The notes beneath the pieces were generated by a model, which saw nothing but the letters and a program-made list of their open reading frames with translations, searched no databases and was not told the origin of the DNA. From contig JAJLRJ010000007.1 of assembly GCA_024195265.1 (NCBI GenBank), positions 33,942,286 through 34,006,285 on the forward strand: 64,000 bases of DNA. The letters run 5' to 3'. Positions 22,364 to 31,519 of the stretch are shown here, one piece after another. Numbering within the stretch: the stretch's first letter is position 1; every line of letters begins with the position of its first letter. The translations under genes were made by a program, and so were the position numbers. This DNA is from Dendrophyllia cribrosa (lineage: Eukaryota > Cnidaria > Anthozoa > Scleractinia > Dendrophylliidae).

Positions 22364-23220
22364 CGCTGTGGCTAAATGCCCGGCAGCCGGGCACGGTCTC
22401 AAATAGACTAAATGCCCGGCAGCCAGAAATTTTCATAGAATTTTCACTGAAAGGCTCTTTCAAACCTTTTGAGAGTATTCAATGTTCATTTAGAAATGTC
22501 AAGCGCTTCCAAAAATTATTTTGCTTTTCTAGTTGACGAAATATTCAAGCTTGCGGCATACTATAAAGATCGCTATGTTCACGGAGACTGCCGGGCACGG
22601 CCTCACATAGACTAAATGATGGCAGTCAGAAATTTTCACAGAATTTTGACTGAACGTCTCACTCAAACCTCTTAAGAGTATTCAAAGTTCGCTTAGAAAT
22701 GTCAAGCGATTCCCAAAATTATTTGAAAGTATTATTTAAAGTCAATTTCTGTGAAAATTTCTGACTGCCGGGCATTTTTTTTAGTGTATTTGAGGCATTG
22801 CCCGGCAGTCTCCGTGAACATAGCGATCTTATAGTATGCCCAAGCTTGGATATTTCGTCAACTGGAAAATAAAAATAATTTTTTGAAGCGCTTGACATTT
22901 CTAAACGAACTTTGAATACTCTTAAGAGGTTTGAGTGAGACGTTCAGTCGAAACTCTGTGAAAATTTCTGACTGCGAATCTCAGCAGAAATTTTTTAAGT
23001 GTCGAGAACATAGCGATCTTACGGTATGCCCAAGCTTGGATATTTCGTCAACTGGAAAAGCAAAATAATTTTTGGAAGCGCTTGACATTTCTAAAGGAAC
23101 ATCGAATACTCTCAAAAGGTTTGAAAGAGCCTTTCAGTGAAAATTTTGTGAAAATTTCTGACTGCCGGGCATTTAGTCTATTTGAGACCGTGCCCGGCTG
23201 CCGTGAATTTAGCCACAGCG
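22364..23220. mobile_element. Foldback transposon with perfect 9-bp target duplication
   Basis: The 857-bp element begins CGCTGTGGCTAAATGCCCGG and ends with the inverted counterpart (AGCCACAGCG). It is flanked by identical nine-mers TAAAATTAA (22,355-22,363 and 23,221-23,229). Most of its length is inverted-repetitive: units containing AGAAATTTTC, AAGCGCTT and GCATACT/AGTATGC words occur four times, two in each orientation. No coding capacity. The 9-bp duplication points to a MULE-type transposase supplied in trans. Confidence 0.88.
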
Positions 23221-23264
23221 TAAAATTAAACGTAAGGAGTTTTGACGAATGCAAACAAAAAAGT

Positions 23265-23352
23265 GGTCCGAGCATGAATTGAACCTTGTGCCTCCCGACT
23301 GCGAGTCCAGGCGCTAGACCACAAGACCATCAAGGAACACATGCTCAATTCA
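23265..23352 (-). repeat. tRNA-derived SINE head, second copy
   Basis: On the minus strand an A-box-like TGGTCTTGTGGTCTA (23,315-23,329) and a B-box-like GGTTCAATTCA (23,275-23,285) lie about 30 bases apart. The upstream edge AATTGAGCATGTGTTCC resembles that of the 17,690-17,952 element. No long tail is attached here, so it is a truncated head or a degenerate tRNA pseudogene. Confidence 0.55.
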
Positions 23353-24050
23353 CTTTTTCGGCGCTAGATTTCACGTGTAGTGTCACGTGACTTTTGATGT
23401 AAACAAACCGCCAAAGTTTGGACATCTGTTCTGAGCCACGTACAAGAAGTGTACGAACTACGAGTCGCTATTTCAAGTTCCCGTTAATATATATTTTTTC
23501 CATTGCTTAAAGCCTTTGAAACTCGAATAGTTCCAGGTTCAAAATGTCAAAGCAGAAGAATAAGAGCGATTTTAACGCTACGAATTCGGCAGAACTTAAA
23601 AATATTTGCAGGAACGTGGAGTTTCACTTAGCAGCTCAGATAATACCCTGGGTGTCAGAGGTTTTTATGTTTTAGTGGAAACGGCGAGTTTGAGCGGCAA
23701 AGCCGCCGAAATGAGGCGCAACGCGCCGAGAAAAAATTAGTCCGTATCGCGAGCTACTTCTAACAGTTTTTACGGTTAATTTCACTCATGATATTCAGAG
23801 AACGGACCTCTGGATCCAGGGTGCTCTGATAATAACTTCGCTGGTGGAAATCGCCTCTGCAGTTGAAAGGATGGTTTTGCTACTGGATCCAACTTCGAAA
23901 AGATCAAACCATGATGTGCTAATTTCCAATCCATTCTCCCTGAACACCGTGAACAAAATCAACTCGTCGCCGCCGTTTGGGTTGTACGATAATTTTAACC
24001 ATTTTATAATTTACCACTCCACGACAAGCAGGGACTCGCCGCTTTGATAC
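23353..24050 (+). pseudogene. Broken copy of a multicopy gene with a SAP-like N-terminal motif (copy 1)
   Basis: The 5' flank (from GGCGCTAGATTTCACGTG), a leader and a start region MSKQKNKSDFN at about 23,543 match the minus-strand copy at 25,391-25,830. The frame then breaks: ELKNICRNVEF is followed by unrelated sequence, and the family reading resumes at 23,844 with SLVEIASAVERMVLLLDP and ends near SSPPFGLYDN. An insertion of about 170 bases near 23,650-23,830 and frameshifts destroy the gene. The intact motif in the sister copy suggests a DNA-binding SAP-like helix pair; the downstream function is unknown. Confidence 0.55.
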
Positions 24051-24114
24051 AAGTCATTTTACGATTATCGCTTATTCAATGATGGTTATCTGGAATCTTT
24101 CCTAAGTGCTCAGC

Positions 24115-24420
24115 TTAATCAATTTTTGCCTGAATGAAAAATAGTGGCATAAACCGAAACAGTCGCCAGACCGGAAGAAAATTGCCAACGGCGGAAACAT
24201 AAACTCGAGCTTCACGCAGCTGTAAAGCGAAGCGAATGGATGCCAAAATCACAGCCTTGACTGAAACAAACTTCAAATCTCTACAAGTTGAATGGCTTTC
24301 TTTATAAGTTTCAACTCTCTCTGCTAAGCTTGGATCTACAAAATTAATGGTTTTCCATGGTGTTCTCTTTTTGTAGAATTTGACCTCTGGCAGTGGTTGA
24401 CTGTTGTTTGACCGCGACAT
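24115..24420 (-). CDS. Hypothetical minus-strand ORF
   Basis: A 101-codon frame with a basic start (MSRSNNSQPLPEVKFYKK) and a middle part KESHSTCRDLKFVSVKAV. It matches no family I know. It lies between the two inverted copies of the SAP-like gene and beside other repeats, so it may be transposon-derived. No splice site or upstream exon is evident. Confidence 0.2.
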   Translation of the reverse strand: MSRSNNSQPLPEVKFYKKRTPWKTINFVDPSLAERVETYKESHSTCRDLKFVSVKAVILASIRFALQLREARVYVSAVGNFLPVWRLFRFMPLFFIQAKID

Positions 24421-24443
24421 TTGAATTGAAAGGTTTAGTCAGT

Positions 24444-25350
24444 CTACCCTAAAATCCTCCGATACCCTTTTAAAGCCATCATTGAATAACCGATAATCGT
24501 CAAATGGCTTGTAAGCGGCGAGTTCCTGCTTGTCGTAATGTAGAGTGGTAAATTATAAGTAAAACTAGTGTATCCAAAAGATAGTAATTGCTGCGGTAAA
24601 TTTGTTGTAATAATGCTGTTTTTTCGCCTTGCTGGTATTACAGAATTTTCTCTTTCGTTTTTTGAGGGAAAGCAAAGCAAATGTAACCGGAATGAATCAA
24701 CGAAAACTCCAGCTGATAAGACTAATTTTGTTTTGTAATTCACGCATCAAGTTCTTGCAATGTCTGTAGAATATTGTTGAGCAAAGGACGCGTTCACCAC
24801 GAGGAAGGTGTGAAAATTTAGGTTTAACTTAATTATTAATAATGAATATGTTGCGTTACTAGCTAGCCGTATCGTATTCGCGTCTCCACGCGCTCAGCTC
24901 AGGTTTCGCGTCCCCACGCGCTCAGCTCAGTCTCATCGACCGCTGTCGGAGTGATTTCAAAATAAATTTGTCTTTTATTCCGTACAATCTTCGAAAATCT
25001 TTGCTATCCAACGGTCCTATCACCATGCCTCACAGTCCTCGCTCAACTCGCGGTAGTCTTCGACACTTCAGTTCCGATTACGACTGGCACATGTTGGACC
25101 AAAATATTACAAATCTCGCAGCCAACAGCTTGAAGCAGCAAGCGAGGCTATTGTTCGTGGCGCAGTGAATTCTGGCCCAAAATGTGTGCGTGGCGCAGTG
25201 AATTCTGGCCCAAAATGTGTGCGTGGCGCAGTGAATTCTGGTAAAAAGCGATCAAATCGAGATTTTTCGTAGCTTATATTTGTTGTCTCATATATTTCTC
25301 TTAAATCCTGATTATGTTGCTGCTCACTCGCTACGCTCGTTCCGCAGCAC
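24444..25350. repeat. Older repeat, uninterrupted copy (empty sites for the Helitron-like unit)
   Basis: In inverted orientation this region corresponds to the pieces 6527-6700, 5079-5115 and 3340-3930, in that order and continuous. It is therefore the unoccupied version of the locus split by the two Helitron-like units. The insertion points correspond to 24,725/24,726 and 24,762/24,763. Its plus-strand frame 24,968-25,168 is a degenerate peptide shared with minus 3493-3825. Confidence 0.75.
25157..25250. repeat. 33-bp tandem repeat, three units
   Basis: GTGGCGCAGTGAATTCTGG starts at 25,157, 25,190 and 25,223. On the minus strand the 33-bp period encodes the 11-residue repeat GPEFTAPRTHF. 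The sister locus near 3490-3540 has two units, so the copy number varies between copies. Confidence 0.9.
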
Positions 25351-25390
25351 TTATCGTACAACCCAAACGGCGGAGACGAGTTGAAGTTGT

Positions 25391-25830
25391 TCACGGCCAG
25401 CCGATCTTCAGGGAGAATTGAATAGGAATTAGCATATCGTGAATTATTAAATTATCTGGATCCACTGGCAAAACCATTCTTTCAACTGCAGGGGCGATTT
25501 CCACTAGCGAAGTTTTTAAATATCCGCTTACTGAAACTCCACGTTCCTGCAAATAATGTTTAAGTTCTGCCACATTAAACAGATGTAATGGAGTTAAAGT
25601 CGCATTCATTCTTTTGCTTTGACATTTTGAACCTAGAACTATTCGAGTTTCAAAGGCTTCAAGCAATGGAAAATATATATACTAAGGGGAACTTGAAATA
25701 GCGACTGGTATTTCGTACACTTCTAGTACGTGGCTCAGAACGGATGTCCGAACTTTGGCGGTTTGTTTACACCAAAAGTCACGTGACACTACATGTGAAA
25801 TCTAGCGCCCAAAAGGTGAATTAGGTCAAA
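25391..25830 (-). pseudogene. Multicopy gene with SAP-like N-terminal motif, truncated (copy 2)
   Basis: The minus-strand frame 25,391-25,666 reads NATLTPLHLFNVAELKHYLQ, then ERGVSVSGYLKTSLVEIA and AVERMVLPVDPD. The L-K-x-x-L-x-x-R-G-V-S-x-S-G-x-x-K-x-x-L-V-E pattern is that of a SAP-type DNA-binding helix pair. The frame runs out after about 90 residues into GWP and a stop, so only the N-terminus remains. About 160 bases of matching upstream sequence are shared with copy 1 at 23,353. From memory, similar N-termini occur on repeated cnidarian genes of unknown function; I did not verify this. Confidence 0.5.
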
Positions 25831-25844
25831 TTTTAATATTCGAA

Positions 25845-26146
25845 GGTACATGTAGATATGCATCAAAACGCGTGTCTCGATTCAAAAATCCTTTTAGATC
25901 GATTTTAATGTTGCATTAAAGACTCCAAATGCGAAACATCTTTAAGCTTATTGTTGTTTATATTTGTTTACAACAAATTAGTTATTGTTATCGCTGGATT
26001 CACAATGTTCTTGTTACGAAACGCATTCGTAACAAAGCATTACGTCACTAAGTGTACAGCTGATGGAAGGGGTGAGTGAGTGAGTGCTCATTTGCATATC
26101 TGTCTCCGTTACCAATAACCATTCATTACGCATGCGCGTTAAAAAG
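25845..26146. repeat. Dispersed repeat, copy 2 (matches 17,975-18,290)
   Basis: Same order of landmarks as copy 1, with a shorter (TGAG)n tract and the same ending ACGCATGCGCGTTAAAAAGG-type sequence. Orientation is the same as copy 1. Confidence 0.8.
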
Positions 26147-26741
26147 GGTGACATTACCCCTGTACTTTAAGTGCTATAGTTTTTCAGCAAATCGTACTTC
26201 TAAATGAAAAAAAAAACGAGTTCTACAAATGATGTACAGATAACACCCCCATGTAAGAACAACCAGTGATTTTTCAAGTTAGCTTAATAAGGTTCTTATA
26301 AGTTTGGTGTCTTCAAAGAAATTAGGCTATTTAGGTTCTTTAATAGGCTGTTATTTTGAAGGGAAAAAGTGCTTGTCACTGGCCAGAATGGGTGTTACCC
26401 CTTGCCTCTGTATCACAAGATATATGTTATCCCTCGATAACATGTGTAATATGTCTGGTTATCCCTGATGTGTTTTTTAAGCATTTTAACTGATTTTTCT
26501 AAAGAAGAAACTGTTTCAAGATTAAGGCTAAAACAGGTCCATATATTTTAGGAGTCTACATGACCAATTTTGTCCTACAGGTTCTTAATCCACTAGGTTA
26601 TCATACATGGGTGTTTATTGTACACAAGAAATGTTTACTTAATTGGGACTTCTTACATGTACAGTACGTTGTCCAGATCAATTAGTATCTTAATTTCACA
26701 TGTAATACGCACAGTAGATGTCTGCATGGTAACACTCTCCT
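26147..26741. other. No gene recognised
   Basis: AT-rich sequence without a bounded repeat or protein-like frame. Confidence 0.4.
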
Positions 26742-26905
26742 ACAGCTTCCCAAAATGAATACAGAAACTGGTCAGACCACTTTTCAATACGCAGTAGCAG
26801 CGGACTGGAACAGTTTTCCTAGACATATTAGAGAAATTACTAATATTACCAAAGTTTAAGACTGAGTCATACAAATATTTTTTGTGAATTAGACTGTACT
26901 TCCCA
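26742..26905 (+). pseudogene. Non-LTR retrotransposon ORF end (relic)
   Basis: The plus-strand reading LPKMNTETGQTTFQYAVAAD and then WNSFPRHIREITNI matches the conserved tail of LINE reverse transcriptases (pattern LP-x-x-x-T-x-x-G-x-x-x-F-x-Y-x-A-A-x-x-W-N). A stop and frame change follow (TKFKTESYKYF in the next frame). Only about 55 codons survive. Confidence 0.65.
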
Positions 26906-26969
26906 TCGATGTTCATGTAATTAGTAATGTAATTTAATAATGCATAGCTTTATCTTATTGATTATAATG

Positions 26970-27156
26970 TATACACCACTTTCATAATGGCGGCCAATTT
27001 ATTTATTCTTTTATATGTATGTTAATTAGCCTCACTGGCCTTGGTTTAGAGTAAAAATTATTTTGAATTTTGCACATGCCAGCAAGGCCAGAAAGGCTAA
27101 TTAACATACATATAAAAGAATAAATAAATCGGCCGCCATAATGAAAGGGGTGTATA
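26970..27156. mobile_element. Near-palindromic MITE, 187 bp
   Basis: The ends TATACACCACTTTCATAATG and CATAATGAAAGGGGTGTATA are inverted repeats that continue through GGCGGCC, TTTATTTATTC, TTAATTAGCC and GGCCTTG words on both sides. About 60-70 bases of each arm pair, leaving a spacer of roughly 45 bases. TA at both ends fits a Tc1/mariner target. Confidence 0.8.
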
Positions 27157-27499
27157 GTAAATTTTAAAGTTAGTTTTAAAGTTTTTAATAGTATATTTAT
27201 ATTTTTATCCTTAGTTACACTTTTATAGCATACTTATTTTATTTTGGCTACACATGGGTTTATACCAGTTGTTACTTTTGTATCCGCTGATCCATTTTGT
27301 AGGATAAATAATAGCCTGCGAGCAAGCTCTCGGGCTCGGGTTTGGCGAAGGGGGGAGGGAAAGAAGCGAGAGCTTGCAACAATGTCTCAGAAGTTTGAAT
27401 GTCTCCGCTGAAAAAGTCTGCGGAAAATGCTGATTGGTTGAGATTTAATTTGATGATGACGTTGTCATTCTTCGTGCGTCGTGATCAAGACAAAACAAA

Positions 27500-27877
27500 A
27501 TGACGGAGAGCGGAGGAGATTGTATTAATAAACCGTGCGAGAATTTTTCTCTGGAATTAAAACCCCAGCAACGTCAAGCAGTTGAAGCACTACTTAAAGG
27601 TAGCGATGTCCTCGCTGTTTTGCCGACGGGCTATGGCAAAAGCTTTATATCTCAACTGTTTGCTGCCGTGGCTGCAAATATTGAAAGAAAGCAGTAGCAT
27701 CAAAAGGTGTTGGTTGTCTGTCCGTTTCAAAGCATCATCGACGACTATGTAGCACAAGCCAGAAGTATTGGAATGTCTGTGGCTTCTGTTGCCGATGTAT
27801 CTTATGAAGAATTAAGATCGGCGAAGTTTCAGCTTTTTTTTGGGTCAGCCGAGAAAATCATCGACCAGCATTTGTGA
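27500..27877 (+). pseudogene. RecQ-like (SF2) DNA helicase N-terminal fragment with internal stop
   Basis: The start codon at 27,500 follows an AAAATG context. The protein reads LKPQQRQAVEALLKGSDVLA followed by VLPTGYGKSFI: a Q-motif-like segment and then helicase motif I (Walker A, G-Y-G-K-S), as in RecQ-family enzymes. A TAG stop occurs after 65 codons; the same frame then continues with KVLVVCPFQSIIDDYVAQAR (motif Ia region) to a TGA at 27,875. No DEAH-type motif II or later motifs are present. In the family the enzyme unwinds DNA 3'-5'; this piece cannot. It starts inside an inverted-repeat element and is either captured host sequence or the relic of a transposon-encoded helicase. Confidence 0.8.
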
Positions 27878-27940
27878 CCTCTCATGCGAAAACGATACTA
27901 AGGGCTTTCCGTTCAAGTCGTTCCCTTGCCGTTCATCAGT

Positions 27941-28106
27941 CGTTCACGAACGGTAGGAGGCCGTTCGAACGGCCGTGATTAGCCGTTTAAAAAAATCTTC
28001 AGCCGTTCGAATGGCTAGGGTTATTTGTTGGGAAAAATATTCAGCCGTTTGAACGGCTAATGTTAGTATCCGTTTAGATAAAGATTTCCAGCCAGTTGAA
28101 CGGCTA
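27941..28106. repeat. About 42-bp tandem array built around a 16-bp palindrome
   Basis: GCCGTTCGAACGGC-type palindromes sit at about 27,960-27,974, 28,001-28,016, 28,043-28,058 and 28,090-28,106 (spacings about 42, 42 and 47), with a related CGTTCACGAACG at 27,941. The variants AGCCGTTTGAACGGCT and AGCCGTTCGAATGGCT differ by one or two bases. Confidence 0.85.
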
Positions 28107-28281
28107 TCGAAAGAGCTCTAGTGTTTTGGCCAGTGACGTTTTAGTTGATTTATTTTTGCTTTTGTTCGCTCATCACGCAATTTGCATAAGTGCGAAAGTA
28201 ATTTGAAACCTTTTCAATATAAACATCTCGCTATTCACAGAATTATAAACATGCATTCAAAACAGAAACACCTTCAGACTA

Positions 28282-28527
28282 GTGAAAGCAGAGAGTTTGG
28301 AAAAACTTAATCTTAATTTTGTCCAGCGATACTACAAAGAAAACAGAGAATTCTTAGAAGCGAACCGTCTGGCTGTCAAAAAGTGTGTTGCGTCACCAAC
28401 ACTATTTTTATTTTTCATGTTCGTTTACATTAACGCTCGGTTCCGGTTTGCGCTGATTGGCCAAATTCTGACAGCTTGGACAGCGGGGAGCCACGAGAAG
28501 TATTGGGGGCAGCATTTAAATTTCTGA
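28282..28527 (+). CDS. Hypothetical 81-codon ORF inside the TIR element
   Basis: The frame reads LNLNFVQRYYKENREFLEAN early on and ends in GSHEKYWGQHLNF. It has one possible hydrophobic stretch (LFLFFMFVYI). I do not recognise it. Its 3' end overlaps the inner part of the right terminal repeat, so it may be chance. Confidence 0.15.
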   Translation: MKAESLEKLNLNFVQRYYKENREFLEANRLAVKKCVASPTLFLFFMFVYINARFRFALIGQILTAWTAGSHEKYWGQHLNF

Positions 28528-28611
28528 GACAACGTTGCAAGCTCTCGCTCTCCACTACCCCAAATCCCGAACCCGAGCCTGAGAGCTTGCTCGCAGGCTA
28601 GATAAATAAAG

Positions 28612-28653
<42 letters not shown>
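28612..28653. repeat. (ATT)n microsatellite next to the TIR element
   Basis: ATT repeats start directly after the right target duplication and AGATT. Confidence 0.85.
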
Positions 28654-29740
28654 TTAAATTGTTATAAATTTGTGTCAATGAAAGAGACTTTTTAAGAGCA
28701 CACTTTGCAATAATAAATTCAGGTTGTAAATGTTACGTTATGTACATGTAAAGTTTGGCATTTTGGTTCAATTGGAGTGTGTAATCACTCATAAAATTTC
28801 ATGTTACTCGTCTTTCACTTATTGTAAAAACTAGTGGACCATATTCTTACATGTACATGTACTAAATCCCAGCCTGGGTATGTTTTTAGCCAACTTCAGC
28901 TATAATGTGCTTACAAGAAAGTTTCTTTTTAGAAAAAAAGAGTGTATATTAGTAGTAATTTAATCAAGGAAATATGGTACTTTTGAAAAAAAAGTAGAAT
29001 TGATTGTACGGGTGTTACCACACCAACACAGTGATGACATCACATGTTTTCCATATCAGCAACATCTAGGACTATGGTTATAAAAGGACCTCTCCTTGTG
29101 TACAAACTGTGGTTTTGCCCATAAAATATAGAACATTAAATTAGAGCAACTTGTTTAAATCCCCCATTTCAACCTGACTAAAGAGAAGACCCCCACTGTT
29201 GCAGCAGCTTAATATTACCCTCAGGGTGTTGACAGTCAAACATTATTGTATCCTATTCTGCCCTGCTTTTAATAAGGTGTTACCCACTATAGGTGTCAGG
29301 AAGACCATTGGTTTGATTCCCAAGACCACACTCAGTCCCATGTTAGAGTACAGTTTTGGCAAATCACTCCCATACAGTTTGTGGGTCTCGGCGCTACACA
29401 CTTGTTTGTCCATCTGCAAACATAAGAGGTTTATTTTCAGTTTTTGCAAGACATGTTAATTCTCATCTGTATCTAAAAACATTTTTTGGAGATACAATAA
29501 AACGTTTTGTCAATTACTATCAATCTGCTTTGCAGTAAATCACACAAAAAGTGATTGCTAAATACCAAAACATCAATACGTAAAAAAGAGCATTTGTTGC
29601 CATCTACAAGAAAAATTAACCAGTACAATGAATTATCCTATTTGGCAGACATAATCAAGGAGGAGGAGGAGAAGAAGTGAGTGGAGAGAGGGAAACTGGC
29701 TTAAATTGGCCTTTTATTTACGTGAAAGTGCACCGATAGG
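28654..29740. other. Upstream region of the zinc-finger gene; no other gene recognised
   Basis: No coding frame of note. A purine stretch (GGAGGAGGAGGAGAAGAAG) at about 29,659-29,677 lies some 65 bases before the zinc-finger start codon and could be promoter or 5' untranslated sequence. No TATA-type core promoter can be assigned with confidence. Confidence 0.4.
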
Positions 29741-31519
29741 ATGCCAAAACCAGTACTGCATGAAACAACCAACCCAAGGAGAAATGAAGGAATCCACACT
29801 GGGAAGACGCCATATGATTGTAAACAATGTGGCAAGTGTTTCAACACAGCAGGAGAACTTAGGAAACACGAAAGAATCCACACTGGGGAGAAACCATATC
29901 AATGTAAACACTGTGGTAAGTGTTTCAACAGAGCAGAAACTCTAAGGACACATGAAACAATCCACAGTGGGGAGAAGCCATATGAATGTAAATACTGTGG
30001 CAAGTGTTTTAACAGAGTAGGAAATCTGAGGAGACATAAAATAATCCACACTGGGGAGAAGCCATATGATTGTAAACACTGTGGCAAATGCTTTAACCAA
30101 GCAGGAAATCTACGGAACCACGAAACAATCCACATTGGGGAGAAGCCATATGAATGTAAACACTGTGGCAAGTGTTTTAACATAGCAGGAAATCTGAGGA
30201 CACATGAAACAATCCACAGTGGGGAGAAGCGATATGAATGTAAACACTGTGGGAAGTGTTTTAACAGAGCAGGAAATCTGAGGACACATGAAACAATCCA
30301 CAGTGGGGAGAAGCCATATGATTGTAAACACTGTGGCAAATGCTTTAACCAAGCAGGAAATCTACGGAACCACGAAACAATCCACATTGGGGAGAAGCCA
30401 TATGAATGTAAACACTGTGGCAAGTGTTTTCACACAGCAGGAAATCTGGGGAGACATGAAAGAATTCACATTGGGGAGAAGCCATATCAATGTAAACACT
30501 GTGGTAAGTGTTTCAACAGAGCAGAAACTCTAAGGACACATGAAACAATCCACAGTGGGGAGAAGCCATATGAATGTAAATACTGTGGCAAGTGTTTTAA
30601 CACAGCAGGAAATCTGAGGAGACATAAAATAATCCACACTGGGGAGAAGCCATATGATTGTAAACACTGTGGCAAATGCTTTAACCAAGCAGAAAATCTA
30701 CGGAACCACGAAACAATCCACATTGGGGAGAAGCCATATGAATGTAAATACTGTGGCAAGTGTTTTAACAGAGCAGGAAATCTGAGGAGACATAAAATAA
30801 TCCACACTGGGGAGAAGCCATATGATTGTAAACACTGTGGCAAATGCTTTAACCAAGCAGAAAATCTACGGAACCACGAAACAATCCACAATGGGGAGAG
30901 GCCATATAAATGTAAACACTGTGGCAAGTGTTTCAACGGAGCAGGAACTCTAAGGATACATAAAAGAATCCACACTGGAGAGAAGCCATATGAATGTAAA
31001 CACTGCGGCAAGTGTTTTAACATAGCAGGAAATCTGAGGACACATGAAACAATCCACAGTGGGGAGAAGCGATATGAATGTAAACACTGTGGGAAGTGTT
31101 TTAACAGAGCAGGAAATCTGAGGACACATGAAACAATCCACAGTGGGGAGAAGCGATATGAATGTAAACTCTGTGGCAAGTGTTTTAACCAAAAAGGTAC
31201 TATGAGGAGACATGAAAGAATCCACAATAAGGAAAAGCAATTTGAATGTAAACAGTATGTCAAGTGTTCTAACGCAGGGAGACATCTAAGGACACACGAA
31301 AGGTCATGTAACAAAGTGATCAGAAGCACTTCCAGAGACCACAAGAATGCTGTAAATTGCAGGGGGTATATCAGTAACATATCAAGCCCATCGTCTTCTT
31401 TGCAATCATCCCATGTTGAAAAGCATAGCTGTTGGATTTGTCAAGAGGAGATGAGTAGTGAGGCGCTACTTCTTCAACACTATGAAAATCACATGACATG
31501 TGTAACTAAAGACGATTAA
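29741..31519 (+). CDS. Tandem C2H2 zinc-finger protein (17 canonical fingers), 592 residues
   Basis: The protein is a probable sequence-specific nuclear DNA-binding factor. Residues 25-500 hold 17 consecutive C2H2 fingers with a strict 28-residue (84-bp) period of the form C-x2-C-G-K-C-F-x5-L-x2-H-x3-H, joined by TGEKP-, SGEKP- and IGEKP-type linkers. An 18th finger (about 501-528, FECKQYVKC) has lost its second cysteine. A separate C-terminal C2H2 unit, CWICQEEMSS...HYENH, lies near residue 570. The start is the first ATG after an in-frame TGA at 29,723; HTGKTP at residues 20-24 looks like the end of a lost preceding finger. No KRAB, SCAN or BTB domain is visible, though an upstream exon could supply one. 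Twelve fingers have Asn at helix position 3, which predicts a preference for A at triplet centres. Near-identical finger blocks show recent internal duplication. Confidence 0.93.
   Translation: MPKPVLHETTNPRRNEGIHTGKTPYDCKQCGKCFNTAGELRKHERIHTGEKPYQCKHCGKCFNRAETLRTHETIHSGEKPYECKYCGKCFNRVGNLRRHKIIHTGEKPYDCKHCGKCFNQAGNLRNHETIHIGEKPYECKHCGKCFNIAGNLRTHETIHSGEKRYECKHCGKCFNRAGNLRTHETIHSGEKPYDCKHCGKCFNQAGNLRNHETIHIGEKPYECKHCGKCFHTAGNLGRHERIHIGEKPYQCKHCGKCFNRAETLRTHETIHSGEKPYECKYCGKCFNTAGNLRRHKIIHTGEKPYDCKHCGKCFNQAENLRNHETIHIGEKPYECKYCGKCFNRAGNLRRHKIIHTGEKPYDCKHCGKCFNQAENLRNHETIHNGERPYKCKHCGKCFNGAGTLRIHKRIHTGEKPYECKHCGKCFNIAGNLRTHETIHSGEKRYECKHCGKCFNRAGNLRTHETIHSGEKRYECKLCGKCFNQKGTMRRHERIHNKEKQFECKQYVKCSNAGRHLRTHERSCNKVIRSTSRDHKNAVNCRGYISNISSPSSSLQSSHVEKHSCWICQEEMSSEALLLQHYENHMTCVTKDD

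Larger units (their letters stand above)
27312..28600. mobile_element. TIR transposon with perfect 9-bp duplication carrying a RecQ-like helicase fragment
   Basis: The left end is TAGCCTGCGAGCAAGCTCTC and the right end (inward) is TAGCCTGCGAGCAAGCTCTC, continuing as good inverted repeats for about 85 bases, including GAGCTTGCAAC and TGTCTCAGAA. The flanks are identical nine-mers GATAAATAA (27,303-27,311 and 28,601-28,609). The 1,289-bp element contains a helicase pseudogene (27,500-27,877), a 42-bp palindromic repeat array (27,941-28,106) and a short ORF (28,282-28,527). No transposase is visible, so it is non-autonomous. A 109-bp relative lies at 31,677-31,785. Confidence 0.88.

Noticed and set aside
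29899..31380. Long minus-strand ORFs of 174 and 297 codons opposite the zinc-finger gene
   Set aside because: They are shadows of the 84-bp repeat: the antisense of the finger consensus lacks stops. Their repeated LPQCLHSYGFSPLWIVSC peptide has no family match and the sense strand is clearly C2H2.
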